Shown here: one piece after another, positions 12,100-24,420 of the stretch
How positions within the stretch are numbered: the stretch's first letter is position 1
How the letters are laid out: every line of letters starts with the position of its first letter
Assembly: GCF_014898055.3 (NCBI RefSeq)
Contig: NW_023603184.1
Span: 106,692,615-106,756,614, forward strand
Length of the DNA: 64,000 bases
Origin: Talpa occidentalis
Lineage: Eukaryota; Chordata; Mammalia; Eulipotyphla; Talpidae
Reading direction: 5' to 3'
Translations under genes and position numbers: made by a program
The notes under the pieces: generated by a model
What the model saw: the letters and a program-made list of their open reading frames with translations, nothing else
Told to the model about the DNA's origin: nothing
Databases searched by the model: none

Positions 12100-14730
12100 T
12101 AGTCTAGTGGGAGAGCAGACAAATAAAGCAAATTAACATACGGCAAGTGCTATGACATGAGAAGGTCATGGAAGTGCAGAGAAGGGACATATCAAAGTCA
12201 GGGGTGAGAGAGAGATCAAGGAGGATATCTTTTGGGGAGACTACATTTAATCTGAGACTACAGGAACTAGCCAGGTGTAGGAAAAATTTGGAGAAAATGT
12301 TGGAATGCAAGAAAGTCCAGAGGCAAGGGAGAGCGCGTGATAAGCATGTGGAATTGAAAGAAGAGGGAGAAATTGTGAGAAATGAGGTAGTAGAGGTGAA
12401 CTGGGGGCAGACCTTACTTGTAAGACAAGGTTAAAAGTTTACACTTATCCTAAAGGCAAAGGGAAGCTACAGATGGGCTGTAAGCATCTGAGTGACCTGA
12501 GAAGATTTGTGATTTTGAAAGAACATATAACAGGATGATATGTGAAGTTTTAATGGAATGTACTCCCTCCACGCTACTTTCTCCTTGGGTTCTGGATTGC
12601 CAACCTGCACCCTCCAAATCCCCCCACCCCACACAAATACACTCACCACCACCACCACAACCAGACTCTGTTGCAATAGATTAGAAAGCATATTATTGAT
12701 TATGGAGAACGTTTGCTTGAAAAAAGACCCAGAATGTACATAGCAAAATTTAAATATAAAGGTCTCTGCACTTTAAGAGATTAAACCAATGAGATTAAAC
12801 AGTTCATATAAATGTGTAAAAGTGAAACTGATTTCCCTCTCTCTGCCGGGAGGAAGAAGAAATGCCCTGAATGGAAAGGGACCTGTTGGATAAAAGGAAG
12901 AGATGTTCTCAGGTTGGTCACTGGGGTTGCAGGGGATACGACTGCCCTCTGTGAGGTAAAGCTGTGCATGATTTATATGTGTTTAGAAGTTGGCATGGAA
13001 AACTGAGACAGCTAATATTTTAACCTCTTTTTGTACCATTTGATAAATGGCAAATAAGATTACTATGGAATGAGAAGGGAAGAGAGAGCAGGCACAGGAT
13101 TGGGAAAGAAAAGAGAATTCATGAAATAGCCCCTCTGGAGACTGACAAAGAGAAAGTAAATGTGTCAAGAAAATGTGGCAGGATTGCTGGCAGCACTGAA
13201 GTACCACTTGAGGTTGCTGAGCATGAATGGAGGACAACCACAGTCTGCGTGACTACGCGTTTTTTTCCAGCAGTGTCCAGCAGCCCAGGTAAAGGAATGG
13301 CCAATGCAGACAACTGAATCAAGGCACACGTTCCAAGCTTTGTCAGGTGAAACAGAAGAATAATGGAGCAATGGAACTAAGGACACTGATAAGAGGCTAG
13401 TGTTATAAGGCATGGAGTCCTTCTTAAGAGAGAAGGAAACGGAGACAGGAAATAAGTGATAGATAAGGAGAAAAAAGAACTACAGGCTTTAATAAGTTTG
13501 GAAAACTGATAGAATGAAAATAGCTAAATGAGGACTAGAAAGTCATGGATTCAGAAGTGCTGTGGTTTCTTGATGACAGCATCTTGATGAGCCATGGGGT
13601 TGGGTGACTGAAACAGAAGGTAACTGGAGGGCCTTCCCGGTGGCGCAGCGGTTGAGCACTGGGTTGCGAAGCTGCCCGCGGCCTCTGCAGCGCCGGTTCG
13701 ATCCCCAGCTGCTCCCCGGCCACTGGAGGAGGGTCCCACATGGCGCGCAGACCTCTCCTGCCGCCCGCTGCTCCCCTCAGCAGTGTACTTTAGTCCCTCT
13801 GCCTGCTCTGCTCCCCGCTCTGGCTCTGGTGAATTCTCTCACCCTCCCGCGCTTCTGACTGTACCCAGTGCATGTATAAACAAAACAAACAAACAAACAA
13901 ACAAATAAATAAATAAAACATGCCTCTATTAAAAAAAAAAATTAAAAAAAAATTAAAAAAAAAAAAAGAAGGTAACTGGAGATGGAATCAAGAAACTGAG
14001 AGGTCAAATATGTCTCACAGACTACCAAATGTGCCAGATCGCTGGCAGAATTTGGAATGAAAAGGATCACTGTTAGTCCATTGCCAGGTCTTTAATAAAT
14101 GATGGACATGGCCAGCAGTCAGCAAATGACAGCTGGAGCAGAGAGCTGAGACCCATGGAATTGACATCGTGGGACAGAAAGGACTGATCCAACAGCATCC
14201 ATATATGAGGGCTGTAGAGGGACTCAGTGTCTTGGGGAGAAGGGGAAGCGGGAGGGGAGAGAAAGTTTTCTTAGGGCTAGAAAACTGGAGAATGTTCAGT
14301 GAAGAGTTTGGGGCTATAAAGGACTTTTGATGATGAGGTGGGATTTCTGTGGTCACAGAGGAAAAATTTCAGAGGAAAGGGAGGGTTAGGAGGCCAGGTC
14401 AAGTATGAGGATGAGTGTGTTTAAATGGGTAACTTATTGAAAAGACTTCCTTCTTGGGCACATATCAAAGATATCAGGAGTCTGAGAGATGGTGGGTTTG
14501 GGAACTATATAGATGCAAGAGTATTAAGAGACCAGGCACCTCAGGATTCAGCTCTGTTGTGGGTATGTCATACTTCCAAGATTCTTAAGTCTCTGAAGAT
14601 TGAGCTGAGTCTTAACTCCAGGGAAGGGCTCAGAGCTGAGGGCCGATGGCCTGCAGCAATCAATGATATGGGGTGCCATGAACCTTGTGGTGTGTGCAGA
14701 CTGGTCACTGGGTGACATTCAAGATGCCAG
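12100..14730 (-). mobile_element. Ancient L2-like LINE remnant, split by a SINE
   Basis: The + strand resembles the reverse of L2: cttgccttgaaagcttacatag, gcaagtgctatgacatgag, aaaggcaaagggaagctac (the usual 'fraction of fixed height' block), atgggctgtaagcatctgag, then past the SINE at 13630-13966 'gtttaaatgggtaacttattg' and related words. All frames are closed. Boundaries and class are from memory of L2 and are uncertain. Confidence 0.5.
13630..13966 (+). mobile_element. tRNA-derived SINE, young subfamily with insert; best-preserved promoter
   Basis: Near-consensus copy. A box TGGCGCAGCGG (13643-13653), B box GGTTCGATCCC (13696-13706), the CCGGCCACTGGAGG insert, and a long compound tail of AAAC and AAAT units then A-runs. 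The duplication agaaggtaactggag is perfect (13615-13629 and 13967-13981). The 84-codon frame inside is a SINE shadow, not a gene. Confidence 0.95.
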
Positions 14731-14734
14731 CTTC

Positions 14735-15039
14735 CTTTATTCCTCAGATCCTACACTATCTCAGTGTCTCTCTACTTGTTCACTTTAGGGTTCAGTTTTA
14801 TTTCTAAATTTATAGCCCTGGGAAAACTTAGAGAAAAACTAATAGGTGTTTTGAGAAAGGCAGATCTCCTGATTCACCATAGCATTAACCAATTTCAACC
14901 CAAGGAGTATTAGAAGGTCCTCCTTCAAGGAAAGATGCGCTGTTTAGAATAATTTCCAGGAATGTTTGCTTCCACTTTTGAAAAAAGGGAGAATGGGAAT
15001 TTAAAAAGAACTCTGAAACATTACAAACTGAATTTTTCT
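14735..15039. other. No gene or repeat recognised
   Basis: Short unique-looking spacer between the L2 remnant and the AT-rich motif block. Confidence 0.4.
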
Positions 15040-15835
15040 TAAATAGGAACTATAATCCACTGGATCTCAGTTGGTTTATGTATGCATTATGTTTATTTTC
15101 ATTCCCCATGGTAAATTTCTTTGTTTGTTTAAAGGGCACTGGTCGCGTTTTAGCTTCTGTCTAGTTCATTACACATGAACAATTTAGTGTTCTCTGGAGT
15201 ATTTTTGAGCCCTTGAAATGCCATGTGTTGAATAGGCCAGCTTCCTTACGTTCACCCTGTCAGCAGATTTTGCTGAGGACATCTTGTTCGCAGACCCCAT
15301 TTTAATATTTAATGAAGAGAGTCAATGAATCCATACAGAGTAAGATTAAAAAAAATCCTTATTGGCTCGATGTAAAATCTAAAGGTCTTCTGAGTTTATG
15401 CCACTCCTTTTCTCTTGCATTTTTAATTCAATTTAATTCACAATTTAATTCATAAATTGCATGCTTTTAATGAAGTGCTATTTTTATGCGAACTTCCTAA
15501 GCTTCAGTGCAGCATCTAGCGAAATGGTAATCACTTTAGACCAGGTTCAAAGCATGGATTGACAAAAGGGCCAGTAAATAGCACCATCATATGTCTTAAA
15601 TCAATCCAACACTTATAAAAAACCAGGTGGTTTAAAGTTTGGCTGTATCAAATGCCCACCATGAGGATGCAAATGATAATGCTTATGAAACACTCTGGAT
15701 GATGTAGGAACTCTTGATGCTATTATCATTAAAGTACAGAAAACACACCCAGCTGCTAAGCGATTAGTTATCTCATTCATGATATCAGTTTTCCATCAGC
15801 TTTCAAGTGTCAACCATCATACCTTAGCATTTAAT
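15040..15835. promoter_or_regulatory. Candidate conserved non-coding element
   Basis: About 800 bp with no repeat signature and no coding potential but many factor-like words. TTTAATTCA occurs three times within 15422-15451 (homeodomain-type TAATT cores), a perfect octamer ATGCAAAT lies at 15667-15674, and TTAATGA and GATAA words recur. This only suggests an enhancer. Conservation cannot be judged from one sequence. Confidence 0.3.
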
Positions 15836-16310
15836 TTTCTTTCTTTTCTCTTTTAAAGGGAAGATGAGTTGGACATTGGCTGTTCACTGCTCATGAAGCC
15901 AGCCTGCTCCCTGGAGGTTATCCAGCATTTTTTCATCTGTGCTGCCATCTAGAGAGGAGAATTAGAAACACAAAAATAAACTGGAAGTCCCAAGATGGAG
16001 TAAAAGGGAAATGGATACTGTATATTATTTGTAGAAAACTGTAAGAAATATCAGTGACATTGGTATAATTATAATTTTGTTTATCCCCCTCTCTCATTCT
16101 GTCCCTCTCGGATACAAAACAGGATTTGGATGTCTGTTTATCGATGTTTGTGACAACATTCCAGGCATTGCTGGGAAGCCATTTTCTGGATTCAAACCGA
16201 CCTCTTCAATCTTATTAACTTTCTGGGAGCGCTAATGAAGTATCATTTTTCCATAGTTAGAACACTGTTGGCTATGTTCACATCCTCAGTTTTGCAGTAT
16301 TTGTGGATGA
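15836..16310. other. Unrecognised stretch with an acceptor-like tract
   Basis: A pyrimidine run ends in AAAG at about 15858, resembling a splice acceptor on the + strand, followed by 'ggaagatgagttggacattg'. No paired exon, long frame or poly(A) signal can be tied to it, so a non-coding RNA exon is only a possibility. Confidence 0.2.
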
Positions 16311-16314
16311 AAGG

Positions 16315-16385
<71 letters not shown>
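16315..16385. repeat. (GA)n microsatellite
   Basis: About 35 uninterrupted GA dinucleotides on the + strand. The surrounding frame encodes only an Arg-Glu repeat. Confidence 0.97.
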
Positions 16386-16389
<4 letters not shown>

Positions 16390-16785
16390 GTTTATTAACA
16401 CCATAAAGAGATCCTTTGAAAACTGCAGGGCAGCTTCCAGAAGTCAGAGTGTTCACAGAAACTACTAGCTCTGCAAGATGAAACAGTCAAATAAATTTGG
16501 GGAATGCTAAATAAAACAATTTTAAGCAATTTTCTTATTGTAGACAGGACTTCTGATAATCTTTAGCAATGCACACTATGAACCTGAAAGAGAGGAAAAT
16601 TCTGAGAACAGTTTTTCAAATTTATTTGACCTTGGGCTTTTCATAGGACAGGTGTTGTGTGGAGCAAACTTCAGGAAATATTACAACAGGGAAAAGAACT
16701 ATCTGCAAACATACCAGTCCTCTGATCTACCGATCTGCCCAATTTCTTCTCTCTGAATCTACTTTTTTCTTTTCTTTTGTTTGCA

Positions 16786-17032
16786 TAAAAGACCTGGGAT
16801 GTATGCCAGAGGTATGTGTTGGGGGTGGGGTGGGGAGGAACGGTGAGAGGATTCACCAGAGACAGAGTGGGGAGCAGAACAGGCAGATTTACTGAAATGC
16901 TCTGCTAAGGGGAGCAGCGGGTGAGAGAGGAGAGGTCTGCTGTGCCACATGTGGGTTAGTTCCCTGGCTGGGGATGGAATTCAGACCTTTAGAGGTGATA
17001 GTGCTGAGACTTAACCCCTAGGCCACTCTGCA
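16786..17032 (-). mobile_element. tRNA-derived SINE, old and diverged copy
   Basis: The core remains recognisable in minus orientation: CTCTGGTGAATCCTCTCAC, AGCAGAGCATTTCAGTAAATC, and a head at about 17020-17032 degraded to AGAGTGGCCTAGGGGTTAAG. The divergence puts it among the oldest copies of this family here. Confidence 0.75.
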
Positions 17033-17039
17033 TCTAATT

Positions 17040-18015
17040 ACTTTTGAAGTTCTATTTTGGTTTAAGTAGAGGTTGGGGAATTTAAATACTTTTCTTCCTA
17101 GTAGGAATTTTATAATAGTAGGATTTCTTTGATAATTGCTACTTTCAGGTAAAATAAAATAAGTTTACTCATAACATAAGCCAGATTTTCTCTCTCAGCC
17201 TACATGTCCAATAGCATACAATAAGATGGTCTTTTTACTTAGCACACAGTTTGCTTGTTCTAACTCTATGCAAGATGCCATTTGGTGGGGGAGAACAGAG
17301 CTGAATACAACATCACCCTTGATTTGTCGAACCGTGAAATAGGTGGAATGATAAATATACATGAAATTTACTAAAAGATCCTTTATACAGAAAACTGATG
17401 GTCCTGCTGGATTTATGCATCAGAACTGAAATTACGGGCTCTGTTTCTATGGAACAAGAACATATTCACTCACGGGCGAAAACAGCCTTAAAGAAATATT
17501 GCTGAAGTAGCATCAATTGTTAGAGGAGTTTACCTTATATAAAAAAATTTAAATGCCAATCAATGACTATTTCTCTGTATTAATGCTGGAAAAAAAGACA
17601 TTCTTGGTGAAATTAACAATATTAATTTCTTCTCTTTTAATATTTTTTCCTGTACTTAGGAAAAGGAATATATTTTTCATGCTTATGACTCAAATAATGT
17701 CTGTTTAGGTATTAATAAGGATAATAATAAAATATCCTCCCTCACAAGGGATGCATTTTATTTTAATTTAATAGAAGCAACTAGAGTGCAGAAAAGTCAA
17801 TCAGTTTGTCTAATAGCTTGTAAATGGTGGGGTTGAAATTCAAATCCAGTCTTATCTGGTCCTGAAATCATATTACTTATTTTCTTTATAACGGGGCAGA
17901 GTAATTTTGGAAATATTTTGCATACTCCCTGATTTATATACCTAAAAATATGACTTGCCAAAGTGAAATGGACAAATAATTCTCCTGAGCTCTAGAGAAT
18001 TACGCACACATTCAT
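17040..18015. other. Intergenic, weak MIR-like signal only
   Basis: A possible minus-oriented MIR lies at about 17780-17870 (gtctaatagcttgtaaatgg, ggttgaaattcaaatccag). Nothing else is recognised. Confidence 0.35.
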
Positions 18016-18019
18016 AGGA

Positions 18020-18137
18020 GACTGTAAGCTTTCTGAGAGCAGAAACCATGAGCCACTTCTGTTCGCTTTACCAAACTTACATACAGTGCTTAACAGGGGC
18101 TTGGCTGTAGGTCCTCAATAAAGATTTGCCCAATGAA
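18020..18137 (+). mobile_element. L2 3-prime end
   Basis: Typical L2 terminus: ctgtaagctttctgagagca, gaaaccatgag, acagtgcttaacaggggctt, ggtcctcaataaagatttgc, ending ccaatga. Confidence 0.8.
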
Positions 18138-18139
18138 GT

Positions 18140-19185
18140 AAGCACAAGTGATAATGTTTAGGATTACGTGGTGGGCACATATGAAGACCCACCTATTGGT
18201 GGGCAATATCCTATTGCTATTTTTTTTGCAAGAGAATTCAGTTATGAATCTGTAAGGGGAAATAAGAAAAAGATTAATGCAGGTTATTCAAAAGTAAGTC
18301 ATTTCTTCATGAACCTAGTTAAGGGCAGTTTCCACATTTGTAAATGTACTTTCCAATTAAGTCTCAATAATTAATTAATCATACTGCATATCAATTTATG
18401 GATGATTGAGAACCTTCCCCTCTAACAAATTTATTCTCTGAAAATGGATAAAAGTAGGCTTAGAAGGAAAATAGAGTAGAAGACAAAGACTAAATTTTTT
18501 AAATATCTATATTCTTAACATTCTGACTTACAATGGGTGGACAGCATATATTGAAAAAGAAGACAGAAGATAGAAAATGGGGGAAAGGAAGAAAAAAGGG
18601 ATTTTAGTCTTATCTTGGCTATGTCAACATGGCCTTATCATTTCTCCTTATTTTTCTTTTCTTTTTCTTTTCATTTATCATTTTTGTTCCTCAGTTTTCT
18701 TATCTAGAAGCCAGAGAGGTTGACCTGGTTTATCATTAAGGCCCATCTAGATTCTTGTTGCCTGCCAAAGAGGAGTTATTCTTGGTATAAACTAAATCAC
18801 ATTTTTTGTGTCCACTAGGGGGTACTGCAGTACTAGTTCAGTAGCCACCGGCTTCCAATTTACTATTTTGATTGAACTATTTTCCTGAATTTACTTCCCT
18901 GAGAAACTTTTTTCCTTTTTAACTTTCAAACTCAAATTTATGCTACAAAATATAAAATTTAATTTGGTAATGGAAGCTAGATAAATCCTGAAAGAATTTC
19001 CCTCGATTAATATTGCTTAGTAGGAAAATTAGAGTCATAGAGACATGGTAAGCTATTTAGGTATTAAGATTTTGCTTGAACCAAAAGGAAGACCTGGAAA
19101 TGCTTTCATAGGGAAGGAATTTTATCTACTCTAACAAAAACATTCCCTTAATAAGAGTGCCAAATTTATGCGAATACAACTATAT
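18140..19185. other. No gene or repeat recognised
   Basis: AT-rich, closed frames, no motif recognised. Confidence 0.45.
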
Positions 19186-19187
19186 CA

Positions 19188-19735
19188 TGAAGGAGAGGCC
19201 TCCTTAAGATGTTCAGAACAAGGCCTTCACTCTGAACCCCTTCGCCAGATGTTTAGAAGTCTCCAAGATGTGCTACTCTGGCATGTGCGTTATTTTGCAC
19301 AAAAGTTAACTGAGGCCCTGCCTGCTCATAAGAAAACATTCCCTTAATTATCTAGAAGAATGAAAACTGGGGGTCTTACCCAGAATGACAGTTATTACCA
19401 GAAATAATCTCTTTATCTGAGAACTTTACCTATATGGTAGGTCAAACATCTAATTACAGAGCATCTGGTCTTTATATGATTCACCCTTTCCTTGTCATAT
19501 GAATCCCCCTCCTCTTGACTGAAAGGCCCAGATCCCTATCCCATTTCTTAGTTCAGGATATATTATACACCCATTTTGCCTCGCTGGCTTTGGAACCCAT
19601 ACATTACATATATCCATGCATATTAAATTTAGCTTTTTCTCCTACTAATCTGTCTGATGTTAATTTGATTTCTAGACCAAGCCAAGAAAAATCTAGAGGG
19701 ACAGGGAGAAATTATCCCTCTTCTCTGACAAAAAC
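19188..19735 (+). mobile_element. Probable solo LTR of an ERV1-like endogenous retrovirus
   Basis: Starts TGAAGGAGAGGCC and ends CTCTGACA, the TG...CA form of an LTR. The 3-prime part reads like a U3-R-U5 boundary of class I LTRs: tcctcttgactgaaaggccc, an ATTAAA signal at about 19622, 'tctgtctgatgttaatttga', 'tctagaccaagccaag'. No internal viral genes adjoin it. I could not find a matching short duplication, so both ends are approximate. Confidence 0.5.
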
Positions 19736-19807
19736 TACCCAAGAGTATAAAGCAGAATTAAATAAATAGAAGGATATTTTTAGATAAAGTGGTTTTTTTA
19801 ATAGAGG

Positions 19808-20071
19808 TTTTTTTTTTTAAGATTTATTTATTTATTTATGCAAGCACTGGCTACAGTCAGAAGCCCGGGAGGGTGAGAGAATTCACCAGAGCCAGAGGAG
19901 AGCAGAACAGCAGTGACGAAATACACTGCTGAGGGAAGCAGCGGGCAGCAGGAGAGGTCTGCGCGCCATGTGGGACCCTCGCCTGGCCCGCAGCCGCTGA
20001 TTGAACCAGCGCTCCAGAGGCTGTGCAGCTTTGCAACCCAGCGCTCAACCGCTGTGCCACCGGGGAGGCCC
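19808..20071 (-). mobile_element. tRNA-derived SINE, young subfamily
   Basis: Minus orientation: AGGGCCTCCCCGGTGGCACAG head, AGCGCTGGTTCAATCAGCGG B-box region, GCAGTGTATTTCGTCACTG core and the CATAAATAAATAAATCTT tail. Several small deletions distinguish it from the other copies. Confidence 0.88.
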
Positions 20072-22870
20072 TAGATGAGGTGTTTTTAGATAAGATGTTT
20101 TTAGATAAGAAGACATTGTAAAAATTTTAAATTACTCCCCAAAATATAATTATAATCAAAACTCCAATGGGATATTCTTGGAAACTCGGTAAAAGTTCTG
20201 AAATTCATTGAAAAAACTAACCTGAGAAGAACTGAGAATTTTTTTAAGCTTCGAGGGGAAAGGGAATTTGGACTATAATATTCTAAAAGAAATAACATGG
20301 CAGAAATTAAATAGCGCAACAAAATGAATAGATCAGTTACACAGAATAACAAGTACAGAACCCCAAGCATGGTGTCCTGGGCATGTACGTGTGTGTGTGT
20401 GCATGTTTTGGTTATCTAGCATTCCAACACTTTTCCAAATATGAAATTGAAGAAGGGAATATCTTCCCTCTTCTAGACAGCAAGGGCATCAGCATATAAC
20501 CGAGATTTGTCCAGTGGGAGTGATGTAAAGGTACAGTCATCTGAAAGTTATTTACAGAGATAGTGGTGACAGCAACAATCTAGAAGAGAATTTCTAGTGG
20601 TGGCAGTGTCAATCGAAGGACTCTTTCTAGACTCTTCCTTTTACAGTTTTTGACTAAGTTCTTGGTAGTTTTCAAACCAGACTCTTCCCATAGAGGTCCG
20701 TGGAAGAGAATTCTGCTGGTAGTCTCTTTAGAGACTCCTCTGTTTCCTGAGACCAGTTTTTAACTTTACCATAGATTTTATGAGCTACTTGGTATCCTTA
20801 CACAAATTCCATTCTTTTTAAGGTACCCAGAGTTGACTTGTACAAAAACTGGTAATGGGAAGTTAGTTACAAACAGACTCTTAAGGAAATGAGAAGTCCC
20901 TACCTATGCAGATGTATTATGTCTGAAGATAATAAAATCTCAGTTAATATTAGAAATATGATCTTGAAAGCCTATGGCTTGTTATAATGAAACAACTACA
21001 GAAACTAATGCCTGAGAACATTAGGGCTATGGTGGGCATTGAAGATACAGCTTTCGAGACCTTAATTTTCATGTAACAGTATGAAGCATTTGAGGAATTG
21101 CTGAGGTTAGTTCAGCTCAAAAGACTAACAAGTGAATGCCTCCATATTCTCAATTTAAAACGTGCACTGAAACCCAAACTGTAAATTTGTCAGGGAAAAT
21201 ACAAACTCATATAGCTTTAGGATTAAGGTAACTAATATTTGTTTTAGGTGATTGCTGACTTGCAAATCAGTTGTATTCATCTCCTTAACCAGGATCTTAC
21301 ATAAACATATTTAAGGTGCTAATGCAGAAAGAAAAAGATCTTTAAAAGTAAAATGCTATGTAGGAGAAAGTGTGGTGAACTTAGAAAACTCCCACTCCCA
21401 AATTCTATTGAGCCTCTCTTGGCAGCTGATATGGTATCTCCTTTTACGTAGGAGGCTTCTTTGTATGAAGATACTAAAGAACCCTACTTTGAAGGAGTTG
21501 TCTAACAAGAAGAAGACAGTTCTCCCATGCCCTACTCTCACCCTGCACTATCTCCAGATCTTTGGTTAGAGTCAAAATTCTAATATGCTTCAGGAGGTCA
21601 GCTATAAAGTTAAATTCAGGAAGACAGGAATCAGGCACCAGAGGAATTGAAGAACTTTACTAATCAATCTGTGGAATATGGGTTACAATAGAATATGGGT
21701 TACAATAGGTTACAATATGGGTTACGATAGAGAAGAGTTGGACACAAATTTAGACAGGGCTGGTATTACAAATAGATTTCATAAGAGATCCTGGATTAAA
21801 TGTTGTTGCCTGAGAAGCTGGGATCATTCCATTTATTCTGCTGAAGGGTGAATTATGCAAAGCGAAGTTGAGATGCAAGTCTATGTGGTAAAGGTAAAAG
21901 AACAAATTTTTAAAATTCAGGTGGCAGGAATGTAGGAGTGAATTGATCATTTCTCATCCACCTACCTACTTCAACTGTATCTTTCAAAAAGATCCAAAAG
22001 ACTTTCTTCACAAAGATCTTGAGAAATGAATCTATAAGGAGAGGATCAACATATCTGAAAATATTCTGGAGAATGTTTTCTTTAGATCAGGGATGATGGT
22101 AAGAGATTGGAGTTGAATTTGGTTTACAGAGTTACAAGGAGATGGGACGATCCCAGGGAGACATGGTCAAGGTAGCAGCACTTAACACTTGAACGTGGTT
22201 GGCTTGAAAGTGGGAGGGTCAGTGTGGAAATCAGAATGAGCTGACTCATCAGTTCTTTGAGGTGATTAGCTGGTCATGGAATTCCTAAGACTGGTAAAGA
22301 TGGGCAGCATAGTATTACTTGACTTACATATCAACTCAAGCCAACAAACAAAAATACATTCAGGTTCAGAAAAGAGAGCGACATTATCCCATTTCTATAT
22401 AGGATTCAGTTCTCAGACACAATTTTAGGAAATCTGGGTACTCTTGAGGGAGTGCCTACTTTAAATCTTTCTTCTGTCATGCAGAGAACACGTGGCCTTT
22501 TTTTAAGGACAACTAATGAACAATGAGGCAGAAATAGTTTGCTTTCATCTGGTACAGACAATAACATAGCTTCATTTTCTTGCCACAAGATTCTATCAAC
22601 TTTCAGAGTTTGGGCCACAACTAAGCAGAAAGCTTGCTTATTTCTCATTGCGTGACACTGACTCATCAGTTTGTTTATCTAGACAGTTAGGGACAAAAGG
22701 GTAGAAAGTGTTATTTGCCACTGAAACCTTGAAGGAACACTCTGTAAACAGAGTAGAAAATTTTCAAGGGTGCAGCGGCATGTAGAATAAGTACTTGTGA
22801 TTCTAAAGTGATAAATAAACCATTATACCTGAACTGTTACCAATAAAAAGAGGCACTATTACTATTTTAG
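20072..22870. other. Intergenic, no supported gene
   Basis: About 2.8 kb of mixed-composition DNA. Closed frames up to 89 codons, no domain recognised. The direct repeat at 21674-21731 is the only clear structure. Part may be old retroviral or LINE DNA beyond my recognition. Confidence 0.4.
21674..21731. repeat. Short tandem repeat, ~17-bp unit
   Basis: The unit gaatatgggttacaata occurs twice perfectly (21674-21690, 21691-21707), followed by partial copies ggttacaata and tgggttacgata. Confidence 0.9.
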
Positions 22871-22887
22871 AGAACTTCTGGATTTTA

Positions 22888-23179
22888 TTTTTTTTTCCTA
22901 GTTCTTACGTGTGTGTGTGTGTGTGTGATATGTTAAAATTTTTTTGCATTTATCTTTTTATTTTATTTATTTTTTTATATTTTTTACAACATTGTTCATT
23001 TTTAAACGTTTGCTTCCCGCCTGCCCCAGAGGCAGTCCCCATAGATTTTCCTTCACCAATGTACCCCTGCACCATCATCACAGTTCCCTGTGCTCTTCCC
23101 TCCCTCCTTCCCTCCCTCCCTCTGATCCCTCTCCCTCCTCCTTCCCTGTAGGATGTCTCTGATTTATAATTGTCTGTTT
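22888..23179 (-). mobile_element. Truncated L1 3-prime end
   Basis: T-rich start, then acaacattgttcatttttaa and the C-rich block with CCCTCCCTCC units, typical of this L1 tail in minus orientation. The flanks agaacttctggattt (22871 onward) and agaacttctgggttt (23180 onward) are a near-perfect duplication. Confidence 0.8.
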
Positions 23180-23311
23180 AGAACTTCTGGGTTTTAAAGG
23201 TTTCCTACTGAATTCCACTGGAAAACCTAATCCAAGTGACTGTAATCCCAATTATTCAGCATGATCCAGGTATTATCTGGACTCCTCATTTGAGTTGAAA
23301 GGTCAATGAGA

Positions 23312-23582
23312 GGGCCTCCCTGGTGGTGTAAGGGGTTAATTCTCAGCCTCAGCACTATGAAGCAGTCAGTAGCCACTCAGCATGAACAGCTAGTAACTTG
23401 TAGCATGAGTCTGATCCCAGGCCAGTGAGCTACCCACATGGTGCAGCAGACCTCTCCTGTGTATGTCAGTCGATCAACCTGTTCTGCTCCCCACTCTGTC
23501 TCTGGTGAATCCTCTCACTCCCCAACTCCACCACACACCTCTTATATACATAAATAAAATAAATCTTTAAAAAAAAAAAAAA
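23312..23582 (+). mobile_element. tRNA-derived SINE, older subfamily with an internal expansion
   Basis: Head GGGCCTCCCTGGTGGTGTAAG, a ~40 bp unusual stretch (gtagccactcagcatgaaca, gctagtaac) before GAGTCTGATCCCAGG (degraded B box), core CTGTTCTGCTCCCC, CTCTGGTGAATCCTCTCAC, and AATAAATCTTT plus A tail. Near duplication gaaaggtcaatgaga / gaaaggtaaatgtaga. Confidence 0.85.
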
Positions 23583-23599
23583 GAAAGGTAAATGTAGAA

Positions 23600-24290
23600 C
23601 CAGGCCTGGACAAGTCTTGAATGCAGGTAAGTTTAATTAGCAAGTTGCTCAATTTTCCTGCCTACTCCTGTCAGACTGTTGTGCCTCCAATTTATATATA
23701 TTGCCTCACAGGGTATTCATTACTGCCAATTCATTTAGGAGGGGAAAAAAATCCAGTTTACAGGTGTCTCTTGCTGACTGCAAGTGGACAGCTTTAGCAT
23801 TCTCAGCTTACCCAGAGACCAGAAGAACAAGGGGAAAGGAAGAGTCAGAGCTTGAACTAATACAGGCCATTTTTCAATTTGCCTGGAATCAGTAGTGACC
23901 AATGGTTGGTAACCTGACTACCAACTTGGGAGGGGTAAAACTGGTGACAAGTTTGAGTAAAAGGTATGTGAAAACATCTTTAGGTATGAGCCAGAAGATT
24001 CAAATATTATGTCTGATGTTATTAAAAAGTAGAGATGATTAATTTCCCTGGTTGTAATATTTAAATTTTTAATTAACTTTGGAGCTTACATTGAAGGTTA
24101 ATATATAAAACAAATGAACTTGATGCTGCAGTGATTGAGTCTGGTGATGTGTATGTTTGTGCTTGATCACATATCTGTGCATACTTATTGTGTGTCTGTG
24201 TGAGTGTGTGTAGCAAAAATCTCATCTATTTTCTCCTCACTCTTCCCTTATAAACTCCTGGACTCTTCAAAGCGTGGCTTGGAAGCTATT
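23600..24290. other. No gene or repeat recognised
   Basis: Unique-looking spacer with a short TG-rich patch near 24195. Confidence 0.4.
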
Positions 24291-24294
24291 AATG

Positions 24295-24420
24295 TAGTCT
24301 ATCCTCATTTTAGAGATAAGAAAGTCCAAAGTATTGATTTGACCTGTGTTAGACCATATAGTTAGTGGTAAGCCAGGATGAAAAGTGAAATTTGCCTCTT
24401 AAGCTAGAACTCCCTCCAGA
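24295..24420 (-). mobile_element. MIR fragment
   Basis: Reverse-MIR words: cctcattttagagataagaa, ttgacctgtgttagacc, atatagttagtggtaagcca. Confidence 0.55.

Noticed and set aside
16235..16468. 77-codon frame containing an Arg-Glu run
   Set aside because: The run is the (GA)n microsatellite and the flanks show no domain.
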